From NCBI GenBank assembly GCA_016844745.1, contig JAERMQ010000013.1, positions 1 through 64,000 on the forward strand: a DNA stretch of 64,000 nucleotides, written 5' to 3'. Source of the stretch: Ignavibacteria bacterium (GTDB lineage Bacteria > Bacteroidota > Ignavibacteria > Kapaibacteriales > UBA2268). Below are positions 51,407 to 61,194 of this stretch, piece by piece. Within the stretch, counting starts at the first letter, position 1, and every line of letters starts with the position of its first letter. The position numbers and the translations under genes are program-made. The notes under the pieces are model-generated. The model was not told the origin of the DNA, did not search any database, and saw nothing but the letters and a program-made list of their open reading frames with translations.

Positions 51407-51790
51407 ATGGGAATAAATCTCGGAATATCGAATTTAACTGAAATTAATCCTTACAATGACATCTTTGCAGGTCTGCATCCCACAATGGAAGTAACTGAAA
51501 TTGTTATTGTTACAGGGCAGAATCTGAAAAGAGGAGCTTGTCTTGGATTAATAACGGCAGAAGCAAATCCTGATAAAGGAAAGTACAAACTTTGGGATGA
51601 GGATTCAACAGACGGTTCAGAAGCCCTTGTAGGAATTTTGGGTTGTGATGTTGACGCAACCAGTGCAGACGGCAAAGGATTTATCTATGTTCACGGTGAA
51701 TTCTTGAAAGATGGTCTTACCGCAGGGCATACAATCCTTGCCGGTGTTTACAATAACGGTGCAATAGTAATCAAGGAGGAAAAGGCATGA
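51407..51790 (+). CDS. Head decoration protein (lambda gpD-like)
   Basis: The 127-residue protein resembles small head decoration proteins: EVTEIVIVTGQNLKRGACLG, ALVGILGCDVDATSADGKGF and FIYVHGEFLKDGLTAGHTI. Decoration proteins bind capsomers after expansion. It lies between scaffold and major capsid genes, the expected position, and overlaps the capsid gene by 4 bp (ATGA). Confidence 0.75.
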   Translation: MGINLGISNLTEINPYNDIFAGLHPTMEVTEIVIVTGQNLKRGACLGLITAEANPDKGKYKLWDEDSTDGSEALVGILGCDVDATSADGKGFIYVHGEFLKDGLTAGHTILAGVYNNGAIVIKEEKA

Positions 51791-52833
51791 GTGCATTAAT
51801 TGATATGTTTGAATCAAGAAGTCTTACAAATGCTATTAACAGAACAAAGGTAATTGAACCTTTTGTTTTGAATACATTTTTCAAGAAAACTCAATATCAT
51901 GCCGCTGACAAGATTGATATTGAAATCATTACCGGGGCAGACAAGCTGGCTCAGTTTGTAAACCAACACGAAGGAGCTTTGCCGATAAAGAAATTATCAA
52001 AAGTTGTAAAGACTCTTTCTCTTCCAAGAACCTTTGAGAAGAAGTTATTCACTGCATTGGAACTTGCCAACTACAAGTCAATCGGGAATATCTATGTAAC
52101 AAGTCCCGAAGAAAGAACAAGGCTTGCTAATCAAATGATTCTCCAAGAACTCGAAGAATTGAAAAACAGAATCATAAGACGAAGAGAACAGATGGCTTGC
52201 GAAGGTATTTCGACAGGGAAGATAATAGTTAGCCAGGATAATGTAGATTTTTCTGTTGACTTTGAATTTCAGAATAATATCCACCTGATTTCTCTTGCAT
52301 CGAATGTTAAATGGAGCGAAGCAACAGCAAAACCCTTAACTAATCTAAGAAACTGGAAAAGGGATATTATGAAGCGTTGTGGTATCAATGCTGATATACT
52401 GATTCTCGGAAGTGAATCCGCTGATGCTTTCATTGCAAATGAGTCAGTAAAGAAAGAACTTGACACAAATAATAACAGGGTAGGAGTTCTTGATTTAACA
52501 CAGTCAGCCACACGTTCAGGAATGTTTATCGGCAGAATTATGGGAGTTGATATTTACGAATATAACCAGCAATACACAAAGCAGGACGAAACAACGGTTG
52601 ATATGATTAATCCGAAGAAAGCAATCTTGGTTGCAAGTCAATCTCCAGGTTTCAGAGTTCATTTCGGTCCCATTTACAGAATTGAAAACGGAAATCTGAA
52701 AATCTACCAGAATGAATTATTGGTAGAAACCAACACAAACGAAGACAAGACAGCTTTGGATTGGAAGGTAGAACAAAAGAGCTTGCCGACAATTCACGAG
52801 CCAAACGCTATCATTTCAGCAACGGTGGTTTAA
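51787..52833 (+). CDS. Major capsid protein (lambda gpE family)
   Basis: The 348-residue protein fits the gpE-type capsid family: SLTNAINRTKVIEPFVLNTF, HEGALPIKKLSKVVKTLSLP, RIIRRREQMACEGISTGKI and the late VASQSPGFRVHFGPIYR. It forms the icosahedral shell. The gene follows the decoration gene with a 4-bp overlap and has AAGGAGG (51774-51783 region) upstream of its ATG. It is the last of the capsid operon before the lipoprotein cargo. Confidence 0.85.
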   Translation: MSALIDMFESRSLTNAINRTKVIEPFVLNTFFKKTQYHAADKIDIEIITGADKLAQFVNQHEGALPIKKLSKVVKTLSLPRTFEKKLFTALELANYKSIGNIYVTSPEERTRLANQMILQELEELKNRIIRRREQMACEGISTGKIIVSQDNVDFSVDFEFQNNIHLISLASNVKWSEATAKPLTNLRNWKRDIMKRCGINADILILGSESADAFIANESVKKELDTNNNRVGVLDLTQSATRSGMFIGRIMGVDIYEYNQQYTKQDETTVDMINPKKAILVASQSPGFRVHFGPIYRIENGNLKIYQNELLVETNTNEDKTALDWKVEQKSLPTIHEPNAIISATVV

Positions 52834-53019
52834 TGTATTGCAGTATTCAGGTTTATTATCGGAATCCTTGCTTTCTTCTGTTGAAGAAACTTTAGATATT
52901 ATGGTTAACCAATCATATAAATATGCTAATAAATCAAAAACTATATTTTGATTTAGATAAACAGGTTAATCAAATCAGTGTTAATATTTGAGTCCAGTGT
53001 TCCCAAATAATATGAGCTA
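52834..53019. other. Intergenic gap after the capsid gene, with a short hairpin
   Basis: The gap holds a perfect 7-bp stem, TTTCTTC (52872-52878) and GAAGAAA (52883-52889), with loop TGTT, possibly a terminator for the capsid operon. An unmarked short reading frame around here may be the remnant of the next head gene, cut off where the lipoprotein cargo begins. I see no convincing gene. Confidence 0.35.
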
Positions 53020-54849
53020 TTATCTTTTCTTTAATTCATTAAATTGGACCCAATGAGTACTATTCTTTTCTTGAACACCACCAAACCCACCGCAAGCATC
53101 TGTAAATTGTATTTCTGCCATATCATCACCAACCGAAATTATTATCACACGACAATCTTTAGCTTCAAAAAATACTCCCATTAATCCACCAGCACCGGCA
53201 CTTACATAAGCGACAGCACCACGTTTTATCCAATCATATTTTCTTTTTTCTCTTTCAGTTTCTTCTTTTTGCTGCTTTAATATATCTGCATTTTCTTTAT
53301 TTGTATATTGATCAGATTTTGTCTTTGCTTTAGCAATCAAATTTTTGGGGTCATAATTCAATGATGTATATTTTGAAATAAATTGATTACAAGAATAACT
53401 GTTTTTACAATTTTTGAAATCATTTGAGTATTCGTCTAATTTTATTTCTGAGATTCTTTTATTAGCTTTGGTTATTAGTTTTTTAATGTCATAGTTTAGT
53501 GTTGTATATTTATTAATAAAATTTTGGTAATTATCAATAGTAGAACAAGCATCGAAACTTAATTGATAGGAATTTAATTTTGCATTTTCGATTAAACTAT
53601 TATCCTTTGAGTAATTTTTGGATACATATCCCACAAGAAAATTTTCATAATCTGTTATTGAAGAGCATCTTTGATATGCTAAACGGTAAGCATTCTCTTT
53701 GGCTTTAGTTATAAGTGATATATCGCTACTATATTCCTTTTTTTCATAATCAGTAATATATTTTTCATAATTTTCAACAGTTTTACATTCATTGAATGCA
53801 ACTTTATAAGCACTTTCTTTTGCTTGTTGTAGTAAACTATTTGAACCAAATTTTTGTTCTTTAAATTTTAAAATATAATTTTCATAATTCTCGCTTGTTA
53901 CACATTTCTTTAAGACTGCTTCCAAATTTTCAATAATTCTTGCTTTTGCATCTTTAACAATAGTTAAAATGTCTTTATCATTATAAAAATCAATAAAGGC
54001 AACAAAATCGGGAATACTTTTACATTTATTAAAATCTTCCTGCTCATTTGCTGTTTTAAATTCTATTTGACTTTTACCTTCTGAAAAAAGTCGTAAATAA
54101 GTATCTTTCTTCACTCTATCAACGGCTAAAGAATCAGCTTTTGCATCAGCTAATGAATAAAATTCTTTATTTTGCTCGGCATAATCATAACAATCTTCTA
54201 CAGTATTACATGTCCTCAGATGCTCCATTTGAATATATGGAATATCATTAGGATAATATTTCTTTAAATCCGGAGCTATATAAACACCCAGCTTTTCAAA
54301 GGACTTTGTAATAATTTTTATATTTTCTTGAGAATTAGGGAATGCCAAAGCAAAATATTGATAATCATTTTTATAATGAATATTATAATCAAATTCTTGA
54401 GCTTTTGGAATAGCCAATAACTTGTTATATTCCAAAGTAACCAACGTATAATTGCTTTTTTGTTTTGTATTCAAGTTATCAAGCCATTTTTTTTGCATTT
54501 CAACATTATCAATAATCGGATAAATATTTCCATGCCCCATTATTTTATTATAAGAATAGCTAAATATAACTCCGGTAATTCCGCCTAATAATGCACCTGA
54601 AATTTGATTTGCCTTATTATCGTTAGGATAGAACTTAATAACATTTTGATAATATCCCAAAGCCCCACCAATTACCGGCGCCGCATAATAAGATATTTCA
54701 CCTATTGCAGAGGCTTCTATTTCTGCTTTTGGATTACTGAAAGCTGCAACCTGGTTGTGGTTTTCTATTTTGTTTTCATAAATTGATTTATGAAAAGTGC
54801 AACTATTAATCAGTGCTGATAAAACTAAAATAATTATTGATATTTTCAT
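53020..54849 (-). CDS. Large lipoprotein with about six Cys-containing 40-residue repeats
   Basis: The 609-residue precursor has a lipoprotein signal (MKISIIILVLSALINSC, Cys17). A glycine-rich hydrophobic stretch follows at about 50-100. Residues about 270-520 hold roughly six repeats of the form C-x-(5)-YE-x-FI-x-x-Y-(8)-LI-x-x-AK, for example FNECKTVENYEKYITDYEKK and YQRCSSITDYENFLVGYVSK. The C-terminus ends with a small beta-rich domain (RVIIISVGDDMAEIQFTDAC). It should be anchored in the outer membrane of a Bacteroidota host. It lies leftward within the phage late region, so it is probably a lysogenic-conversion cargo. Family not recognised. Confidence 0.7.
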   Translation of the reverse strand: MKISIIILVLSALINSCTFHKSIYENKIENHNQVAAFSNPKAEIEASAIGEISYYAAPVIGGALGYYQNVIKFYPNDNKANQISGALLGGITGVIFSYSYNKIMGHGNIYPIIDNVEMQKKWLDNLNTKQKSNYTLVTLEYNKLLAIPKAQEFDYNIHYKNDYQYFALAFPNSQENIKIITKSFEKLGVYIAPDLKKYYPNDIPYIQMEHLRTCNTVEDCYDYAEQNKEFYSLADAKADSLAVDRVKKDTYLRLFSEGKSQIEFKTANEQEDFNKCKSIPDFVAFIDFYNDKDILTIVKDAKARIIENLEAVLKKCVTSENYENYILKFKEQKFGSNSLLQQAKESAYKVAFNECKTVENYEKYITDYEKKEYSSDISLITKAKENAYRLAYQRCSSITDYENFLVGYVSKNYSKDNSLIENAKLNSYQLSFDACSTIDNYQNFINKYTTLNYDIKKLITKANKRISEIKLDEYSNDFKNCKNSYSCNQFISKYTSLNYDPKNLIAKAKTKSDQYTNKENADILKQQKEETEREKRKYDWIKRGAVAYVSAGAGGLMGVFFEAKDCRVIIISVGDDMAEIQFTDACGGFGGVQEKNSTHWVQFNELKKR

Positions 54850-54873
54850 TTTTTCCCTTATGATAATATTTAA

Positions 54874-55776
54874 TTAAAAAGTAAAACCGAAAGTGAAATG
54901 ATACATCTGGAAAGCAGGTTCTGTTTCTTTTGTCCAATTCATATTGCGTGTACGTAGTTCCTGAAATCCATAAGAGATTGCTGAATTGAAAACAAAATTA
55001 ACCACGGGAATTAATTCAGGTGTCTGCTTAAAAATTTCTTTAATATAAAAATCAAGTCCAAAATGAAAACCTGTTTCGATAGTTCTTTCTAAAAGCCAAT
55101 TCCAGAATAATATTTTCGGGTATAATATTTTGGATTCATAATTCAGATTTAAAGCAAATCTTGGACTAAATCTATATCTCATGCCTGATTCAAAAATATC
55201 ATTAACACTCCATCCATACATATTATCCATAAAGTTTTGAAATTTTGGAGAGATTGATTTAAGGAGCGAGTCATTCTCATAATCTCCTTGTCCACTTAGT
55301 ATTATACCGGTTGAGTTATATAGATCAAGCCTTGATTTATCTCCAGTTTTATATGAGTAACCATCCCTGAAAGCAAAACCAAAACTAAATCCATAAATAT
55401 CAACTTTTTTATCTGCACTATCGTTTATCCTATTATTTATCGAAGATTTAGAAAAACTTAAGGGGAAATAAAATGAATAGAAACTCAAAAGTTCATTTGA
55501 TTGTGTTTTATTATATTTCTCCCAGTTTACGGGGAATATTTTCAGATTAACTGAATAATCGCTTGGTAAAGCACCGCTATACCTATCGTTTAAGAATAAT
55601 AAACTTGATGTGCCATAATCAATTTCTGCTGAGATTTTCTTATTTTCAATGCCTTCAAAATAGCCTTGTTGTTCCGTTTCAGACTGGTATGGCGGTTTAT
55701 AAGTTGAACAAGAAATAAGAATCAATGTCGCAAATATTGAAAAGCTGACATTAAAATAAGTAAATATAACCTTCAT
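54874..55776 (-). CDS. Outer-membrane/beta-barrel-like lipoprotein, unknown
   Basis: The 300-residue precursor has a lipoprotein signal ending in ILISCS (Cys23). The rest is rich in alternating aromatic residues (FYSFYFPLSF, IYGFSFGFAFRDGY) and ends MYHFTFGFTF, an aromatic C-terminal strand typical of beta-barrel proteins. It starts 24 bp upstream of the repeat lipoprotein start region and reads in the same direction, so the two are probably one operon. Confidence 0.62.
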   Translation of the reverse strand: MKVIFTYFNVSFSIFATLILISCSTYKPPYQSETEQQGYFEGIENKKISAEIDYGTSSLLFLNDRYSGALPSDYSVNLKIFPVNWEKYNKTQSNELLSFYSFYFPLSFSKSSINNRINDSADKKVDIYGFSFGFAFRDGYSYKTGDKSRLDLYNSTGIILSGQGDYENDSLLKSISPKFQNFMDNMYGWSVNDIFESGMRYRFSPRFALNLNYESKILYPKILFWNWLLERTIETGFHFGLDFYIKEIFKQTPELIPVVNFVFNSAISYGFQELRTRNMNWTKETEPAFQMYHFTFGFTF

Positions 55777-55821
55777 ATTTTAAATCCTTTCATATTTATT
55801 CTTTTTATAAAATTTATAGTC

Positions 55822-56448
55822 TTACTCAACTCCCTCTGCATACACAACTGCTTCATTGCTCGGCGGACTAATAAATTCATTGCGCTGGGCTTTTACCTGA
55901 TAAAATAAAGTAAAGCCGGGAACCTGATTCAAATGCTCGAAAGTAGTCTTTGTCGTTGTTCCGGCAATTTGCCATGGCATGGTTGCCGCATGACGGTACT
56001 CGATGATAAATACGGTATTTTGCGGATTTCCGTTACGATTCCATTTCATTGTATTTGTTCCGTTCGCCTCTGCCAAAGCAGTTAGTTCTGTTGGCGGTAG
56101 TGGAACCTGCGGCGCCGGCTGGCTTCCCGGAACGGTAATGCCAAGTTGCGCCTTCAAATTATCTGGAACTCCTGGCTTTGCCTGTATCTGCTTCACGTTT
56201 ATACGAACTTCCTTAATCGTATTCTTTTTCGAGATATTTTTCTTTTCAGTGGCGGCTTTAGATTCTGCCTGCTTTGCGGCGGCAGAATTCAAATCCGTTG
56301 CAAAAGCGGCTTTCAGCGTTGTCAAATTAGTTACAATCGTAGTGGTCATACCTAATGTTGCAAGATTAGCATTAGTTATTGCAATAAAATTTTCCAGCCA
56401 AGGAACCAAATCTCCTTCTTTTTGCGGGATGTAATCACCTGCGGGCAT
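55822..56448 (-). CDS. Fibronectin-type-III-like domain protein
   Basis: The 208-residue protein has a helical N-terminal half (WLENFIAITNANLATLGM and an Ala/Lys-rich coiled region). A proline-rich hinge (PAPQVPLPPTELTALAEANG) follows, then an fn3-like beta sandwich (TVFIIEYRHAATMPWQIAGT and GFTLFYQVKAQRNEFISPPS). No signal peptide is visible. Similar small fn3 proteins are scattered in Bacteroidota genomes. Function is unknown; it is the first gene of the cargo trio, in front of an intergenic region before the tail genes. Confidence 0.6.
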   Translation of the reverse strand: MPAGDYIPQKEGDLVPWLENFIAITNANLATLGMTTTIVTNLTTLKAAFATDLNSAAAKQAESKAATEKKNISKKNTIKEVRINVKQIQAKPGVPDNLKAQLGITVPGSQPAPQVPLPPTELTALAEANGTNTMKWNRNGNPQNTVFIIEYRHAATMPWQIAGTTTKTTFEHLNQVPGFTLFYQVKAQRNEFISPPSNEAVVYAEGVE

Positions 56449-56674
56449 ATTCTATTTTCCTTTTATTTCAGTTTAACATAAAATAACATTGCCAAAATAA
56501 TAAAAGAAATTGAAATAACAATAGAATATTTTGATGTAATTAGAAAAAATATTGGAGTAAGGTTAGAATGATATGTTTTATTATCAGAATTGAATGATTT
56601 GATGTTAGGATGGGGTGGAATAATGTTAGGGGGAAATGGCATAAATGAATATTATGAAATAAAATTGAGTTATA

Positions 56675-57397
56675 ATGCCAACTTCAACAGATAAAAAGAT
56701 AATTCTTACCGGTTCACCTTTTGCATGGGTACACAAGATTGATGCCGGTGCTATAACTGAATTATGGAAATTCAACAACCTGCAATCTTCAACATATAAG
56801 ATTTTGAAACCGGGTTCAAGTGCTCAGAGTTCTGAAAATATTGATATTAACAGAGCTGATGGAGCTATATGGAGATTCCCAAAAACTAATCTTATTCTTT
56901 CCGGAGTTGATGAAACTGATATAACTCCTGCTGGTTCTTCAAGTGATGCAACCAACAAGGGAGAAATAACGCTCGTAACCAATGAAGCCGCAATTGAATC
57001 AAATTCTCCGACTGCTTTTATCAAATCTGTTAAGGATAATTTGGATTCTATCTTCATGATAACCATTGGAACAGGTTATTCTCATAAGGCAAGAACTGAT
57101 GTAACTCTGAGAAAGCCTGACGGATTCATTCACATGATAGGAAAAATCAATAATGATTTGGAACAACAGTTAAACAACAGTCCTACAAGTTTAACAATGA
57201 CTTTTGTATCTTACAAGAATTCTACAATTGAAGAAACTGATTTGACTGCAACAAGCTTGTTTACAGCTATCACTTGGAAACTCGGTGGAACGGGTAAAGA
57301 TGTTGATGGTATCAAACCACCGGATATTATTTCCGGAGACGCTCAAAATCTACTCTTGGGCGAGGTAGTTGTTGTAACAAACATAACTTATAGTTAA
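56675..57397 (+). CDS. Phage tail protein, likely tail tube
   Basis: The 240-residue protein is beta-rich (PFAWVHKIDAGAITELWKF, ADGAIWRFPKTNLILSGVDE, LTMTFVSYKNSTIEETDL). It is the first gene of the rightward tail block, preceding a large tail protein and a chaperone. Size and position fit a tail tube or similar structural subunit, but no family motif was recognised. Confidence 0.5.
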   Translation: MPTSTDKKIILTGSPFAWVHKIDAGAITELWKFNNLQSSTYKILKPGSSAQSSENIDINRADGAIWRFPKTNLILSGVDETDITPAGSSSDATNKGEITLVTNEAAIESNSPTAFIKSVKDNLDSIFMITIGTGYSHKARTDVTLRKPDGFIHMIGKINNDLEQQLNNSPTSLTMTFVSYKNSTIEETDLTATSLFTAITWKLGGTGKDVDGIKPPDIISGDAQNLLLGEVVVVTNITYS

Positions 57398-57406
57398 GAA
57401 TGAAGT

Positions 57407-59821
57407 ATGAGATTTTGGCAGAAATATTCTTATACCGAATATTTATTCGGAGAACAGTCCGTTATCTTTGCTGTATCGGACAGCTATTCTGAATTGTTTC
57501 AAAATATCGGCATTCAGACTGATATTTTCTTGCTCGAATCTGTAAAGAAAGACCTTAATACCGAAGAAGGCAGTTATGCAATTGACGAACTGCCTTTTAC
57601 AATTAATCAACTTGCTTGTCAAAGTGAGGAAGATGAAAAAGCTATGTTCTTTGTTCTTGATTCAACCAATATCAAAGTAAACCGTTACTGTGCCTTATTC
57701 TTCGGTGAAGAATCTAACTTGTCTGATATGTTATTCATTGGTAAAATTGGGAGCAAAGTTTCGGGGACAGATAAGCTATGGCAAGGTGATGATTTTGAAT
57801 TTAACGTAAATCCGAAAAGAGAATATAAGTTTTCTGCTTATAGTTTTGATGTCTCAATTCTTGACCAGGTGAAGCTGATAGGAAAGATTGAAAACCTTGA
57901 AGGCACACCAATAAATAATGTCTATACAAGATTTGAAAATGAGAATTGGACTTCGATTAAGAACATCTTCCAATATAGGCTTTCATATTCAATAGATTTC
58001 ATTTCTAATAATCGAGTTTACAATTGTCCTTTGGGAAACCTATACAGAGTTCTTGATGAATATTTAAAAAAAGCCAAGGATATTATTTCCGAACTGTCCA
58101 ACACTGCTATTTCCTTTAATCTTGTCGAAGGAACTTTGGGACTGCAAACTTGTCCGGTTTCTTATACCTTAAAAAAAGAATTCAATGAAGAAGTCAAGGA
58201 AATCAAGGCAGAACAAAACATAAGAATTGAATTAAAACTTTCCTATTCAGATAGTGGCACAAATTGGAGTGCTCCATTCATTCACAGAAAAATGATTGAT
58301 CCTGCACTTGGAAGTTCGCAACAATTTGATTGGCAAAAGAATCAAGTTTCAAGTGAAACTGTCTATTCATTTAAGAATCTCGAAACAATTTCAGACCTTT
58401 TATTTGAAGTTGCCAGAAGTTTTGCTTGCTTTCTTTTTATCAATTATACTTCTGGAAATACAATAAATCTTGAATTTAAATCAAGAAAAGGACTTGTTGA
58501 AGATGAATACACTTATATCATCGGTGCTCAGGATGCAAGTTTTGACACAAGTTCGATAATAACAAAAGATTCAAATGAGTTTTATGGACTTGCCAATAAT
58601 TTCGCTGTTGATGAATTTGATGATGTTTCAAATAAACCGAATACCAATGAAGCTGAACCTTCTCAAAAATTTCAGGATGCAGACAAGCAAAGGAAATATG
58701 ACAAGGAAAAGAAAGGAATAGAATCTGAAAGACTTTTACTAACTACTTCAGTTTCAAGAGCTGTCATTTGCGCTGTCAATGACTATGGTGGACATGCTTA
58801 CTACATCATTCCTTTGAATGTTTCGAGAAACATCAGTAATTGGAATACTCTATCTTTACAAACAATTGCGAATGCTCCCGGTAATGGAAGCAGTAGTTCG
58901 TTGGAACATCTTAATACCGGCTTGTATGTAATTACAAAACCTATGGAAGCCACTCAAATTCAAAGAATTGGAATGGTTGATATTTGGAGACCTGCCGCAA
59001 GAATTTATACGAAAGTAAATGGCACTGATATTGATTTCGATTCGCTTGCAAAATACGTAAATTATATTCTCTCTCGAGATAAACATTACTACGAAACCGA
59101 ATATAACCTGACTGTTCCTTTCTGGAATGGATTTTCTAAAAACGAGGAAGGTTCTAATCCTTCATGGAAAAATATTAAACTTGGTTCTAAGATTAAGCTT
59201 GCCGAAACAGTAAAAAGATATGATAACGGAACTTGGATTGAGGAAGAAGTTCAAAGGGATTATGTGGTTGTTGGTATCGAAATTAATCTACAAAAACCTG
59301 AAACCAAACTAAAACTTCATAGCCTTGAACGCTTTGCTTTCGGTTGGTGGGAAGGCGATGAAGGGCTTTTACCTTTGTTCATGTTATCTTCCGAAAGGGA
59401 GAGCTTTGTTGCCGATGATTCAACAAAAGTTCAGAGCTATGATGTTGAAGACAATCAAACGATTTTATCCGGTGATGCAGTTATGTTATTGAACTCAGGT
59501 AAAATTGCCAAGTCAAAAAGTTTAAGCAATTATCAAAATAAAACAATTGGTATAGCTAAGGAATGCGGGAATAGTGGTGAAACAATATTAGTGCAGATTT
59601 CAGGAAGGGTTTGTAGCGATGATTATAGTTTTACAAATTTCAGCGGTCAAGTATTCGCAAGAACAAATTCTGAAGGATTGAATATTACCGAAACAATTCT
59701 TGATTCTCCAAACTATACAGAAGACATGATTATCTGTCTTGGTAAAATTGATTCCGATAAGAGTTTTATTCTTGGCATTGTTGAATTTCCTTTTGAATCT
59801 GGTGTTTTGGAGCAAGCATGA
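57407..59821 (+). CDS. Large phage tail/baseplate protein
   Basis: An 804-residue phage structural protein of unrecognised family. It is beta-rich with segments such as LLTTSVSRAVICAVNDYGGH, IYTKVNGTDIDFDSLAKYVN and KIKLAETVKRYDNGTWIEEE. The last 150 residues may be a small receptor-binding-like domain (SGDAVMLLNSGKIAKSKSLS, KTIGIAKECGNSGETILVQI). It follows the tail-tube-like gene by 9 bp and overlaps the next by 4 bp. A baseplate hub or tail fibre role is inferred. Confidence 0.55.
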   Translation: MRFWQKYSYTEYLFGEQSVIFAVSDSYSELFQNIGIQTDIFLLESVKKDLNTEEGSYAIDELPFTINQLACQSEEDEKAMFFVLDSTNIKVNRYCALFFGEESNLSDMLFIGKIGSKVSGTDKLWQGDDFEFNVNPKREYKFSAYSFDVSILDQVKLIGKIENLEGTPINNVYTRFENENWTSIKNIFQYRLSYSIDFISNNRVYNCPLGNLYRVLDEYLKKAKDIISELSNTAISFNLVEGTLGLQTCPVSYTLKKEFNEEVKEIKAEQNIRIELKLSYSDSGTNWSAPFIHRKMIDPALGSSQQFDWQKNQVSSETVYSFKNLETISDLLFEVARSFACFLFINYTSGNTINLEFKSRKGLVEDEYTYIIGAQDASFDTSSIITKDSNEFYGLANNFAVDEFDDVSNKPNTNEAEPSQKFQDADKQRKYDKEKKGIESERLLLTTSVSRAVICAVNDYGGHAYYIIPLNVSRNISNWNTLSLQTIANAPGNGSSSSLEHLNTGLYVITKPMEATQIQRIGMVDIWRPAARIYTKVNGTDIDFDSLAKYVNYILSRDKHYYETEYNLTVPFWNGFSKNEEGSNPSWKNIKLGSKIKLAETVKRYDNGTWIEEEVQRDYVVVGIEINLQKPETKLKLHSLERFAFGWWEGDEGLLPLFMLSSERESFVADDSTKVQSYDVEDNQTILSGDAVMLLNSGKIAKSKSLSNYQNKTIGIAKECGNSGETILVQISGRVCSDDYSFTNFSGQVFARTNSEGLNITETILDSPNYTEDMIICLGKIDSDKSFILGIVEFPFESGVLEQA

Positions 59822-60228
59822 AAGAAATAGCTTTAAGACATAGTATTTCTAAATTATCAAACCTGACATTTGAAGAGAATGCTTCGGATCAATTGACATT
59901 TGAAACGGTAAAATGTACTGATCCTATTCTAAACATCACAGAAGAATCAGGAATCCTTCTTAATGGCAGGAAGTTCAATAATATTCTTTACAAGCATAAA
60001 GACATTGAAGTAGTAATCAGTTCTGATGAAATTGACAGCGATACATTGGCATTCCTGCAAGCCTTTTGGTCGGCAAGATTCAAATACATTTCAATGTATA
60101 AAGATTCAATCTGGGGAAGTTATGTGCAAGTTATGACTGAATCAGGAAAGTTTCCTTTGTCATATATTGATGATATTAGAGATTTACCGGAAGTTTCATT
60201 TAACCTAAGTTATGCGAATCCGATATGA
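59818..60228 (+). CDS. Small tail-region protein, unknown
   Basis: A 136-residue protein (MKEIALRHSISKLSNLTFEE, LPEVSFNLSYANPI at the end) translated from an ATG overlapping the previous stop (ATGA). Beta-rich, without a recognised motif. Part of the tail operon. Confidence 0.55.
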   Translation: MKEIALRHSISKLSNLTFEENASDQLTFETVKCTDPILNITEESGILLNGRKFNNILYKHKDIEVVISSDEIDSDTLAFLQAFWSARFKYISMYKDSIWGSYVQVMTESGKFPLSYIDDIRDLPEVSFNLSYANPI

Positions 60229-60707
60229 GCGATTTAGTATTCAATGGTTTTAAAGACAGTGTAAAACTAATGCCAATTACAAGGGCATTGTTTTATATTT
60301 ATAATGAGCAGAGATATATTATCATTGACCAGCTTGAAGCTGAATCCTCATACCATATCAGTCCCATATTGCGAAAAAATCATTTTGGAAAGCAAAAGAC
60401 TCTTGGTTACAATTACGATGTTAATCTATATGTGCCGCATAATTTATATGGGTCGAACAACCTATTGGAAGAACTCGAAACTCTCAATTCAAAAGAGCTT
60501 GTAAATTTATACTTGGTACTCGGTGCTGGAGGAAGTTACGTACCACCATTACCAATGCCATCAATAAATTTTAACTCAAAGCAGGAAATATTTTTTTTAG
60601 GTGTTAAAGTTCAAATTGAAATCGAATCTGTTGAATACAGACCAAGATGTATAGTAAGAACAAGCGGTTTTATGAAAAATCTAAACAATCCATTTTATCA
60701 AGGGTAA
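60225..60707 (+). CDS. Small tail-region protein, unknown
   Basis: The 160-residue protein (RALFYIYNEQRYIIIDQLEA, LYVPHNLYGSNNLLEELETL) overlaps the previous gene by 4 bp and ends 4 bp before the chaperone gene. No known motif. The position directly before the tail assembly chaperone suits a minor tail or head-tail connector protein. Confidence 0.55.
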   Translation: MSDLVFNGFKDSVKLMPITRALFYIYNEQRYIIIDQLEAESSYHISPILRKNHFGKQKTLGYNYDVNLYVPHNLYGSNNLLEELETLNSKELVNLYLVLGAGGSYVPPLPMPSINFNSKQEIFFLGVKVQIEIESVEYRPRCIVRTSGFMKNLNNPFYQG

Positions 60708-60711
60708 TACT

Positions 60712-61194
60712 ATGAACGAAGAAACAAACTTTGAGCCGATTGAGCCTAAGACATTTTTCTTTGGTGACAAAACATACAAATATGATTTTAATATTCTTAC
60801 TGTTGAACAAGCTGAACTTGCTCGGGAGGCTGGGGAATTCAAATACAACCAGCTACAGAACGAACCGGAAAATTTCCGGCAGGTTGTAAAGTCTAGGGGT
60901 GCAGAGTGGCTATCAATTGTTTTAAGCTATCTTCTGAGGGAAGTGAAAAATGACATTCAACAGCCATTCAGTAAGGACAAGGCAGAATCTGAAGTAGAGA
61001 ATTTTGTCAAAACACTTCCGGTATCTAATTGGAATGATTTAAGGGAGTGCGTAACCGATTTTTTTACAGGTATCGGCAAGAAACCGCTCGCATTAGTGAT
61101 ATTGCAAGGAGAAAAGAAGAAGAGCGGAATAGAAATGTTATTGCCGATTTTACAGAAGAGTATGCAAGGGAGCTTAGATCAAAGCGGTTCATAG
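60712..61194 (+). CDS. Tail assembly chaperone (gpG-like, zero frame)
   Basis: The 160-residue zero-frame product of a gpG/gpGT-type pair, helical and acidic (ILTVEQAELAREAGEFKYNQ, SYLLREVKNDIQQPFSKDKA). The zero frame stops at 61194. A slippery T-TTT-TTT lies in frame at 61059-61065, and the -1 frame stays open to 61385. Such pairs, directly upstream of the tape-measure gene, help to measure tail length. Here AbiE genes separate the pair from the tape measure. Confidence 0.72.
   Translation: MNEETNFEPIEPKTFFFGDKTYKYDFNILTVEQAELAREAGEFKYNQLQNEPENFRQVVKSRGAEWLSIVLSYLLREVKNDIQQPFSKDKAESEVENFVKTLPVSNWNDLRECVTDFFTGIGKKPLALVILQGEKKKSGIEMLLPILQKSMQGSLDQSGS

Noticed and set aside
52832-52894. 20-codon frame at the capsid gene stop
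   Set aside because: Too short and without motif; only worth noting as a possible remnant of a head gene.
56003-56434. Rightward reading frame of about 143 codons over the fn3-like gene
   Set aside because: It lies wholly antisense to the better supported fn3-like gene and has no ribosome binding site; a shadow.
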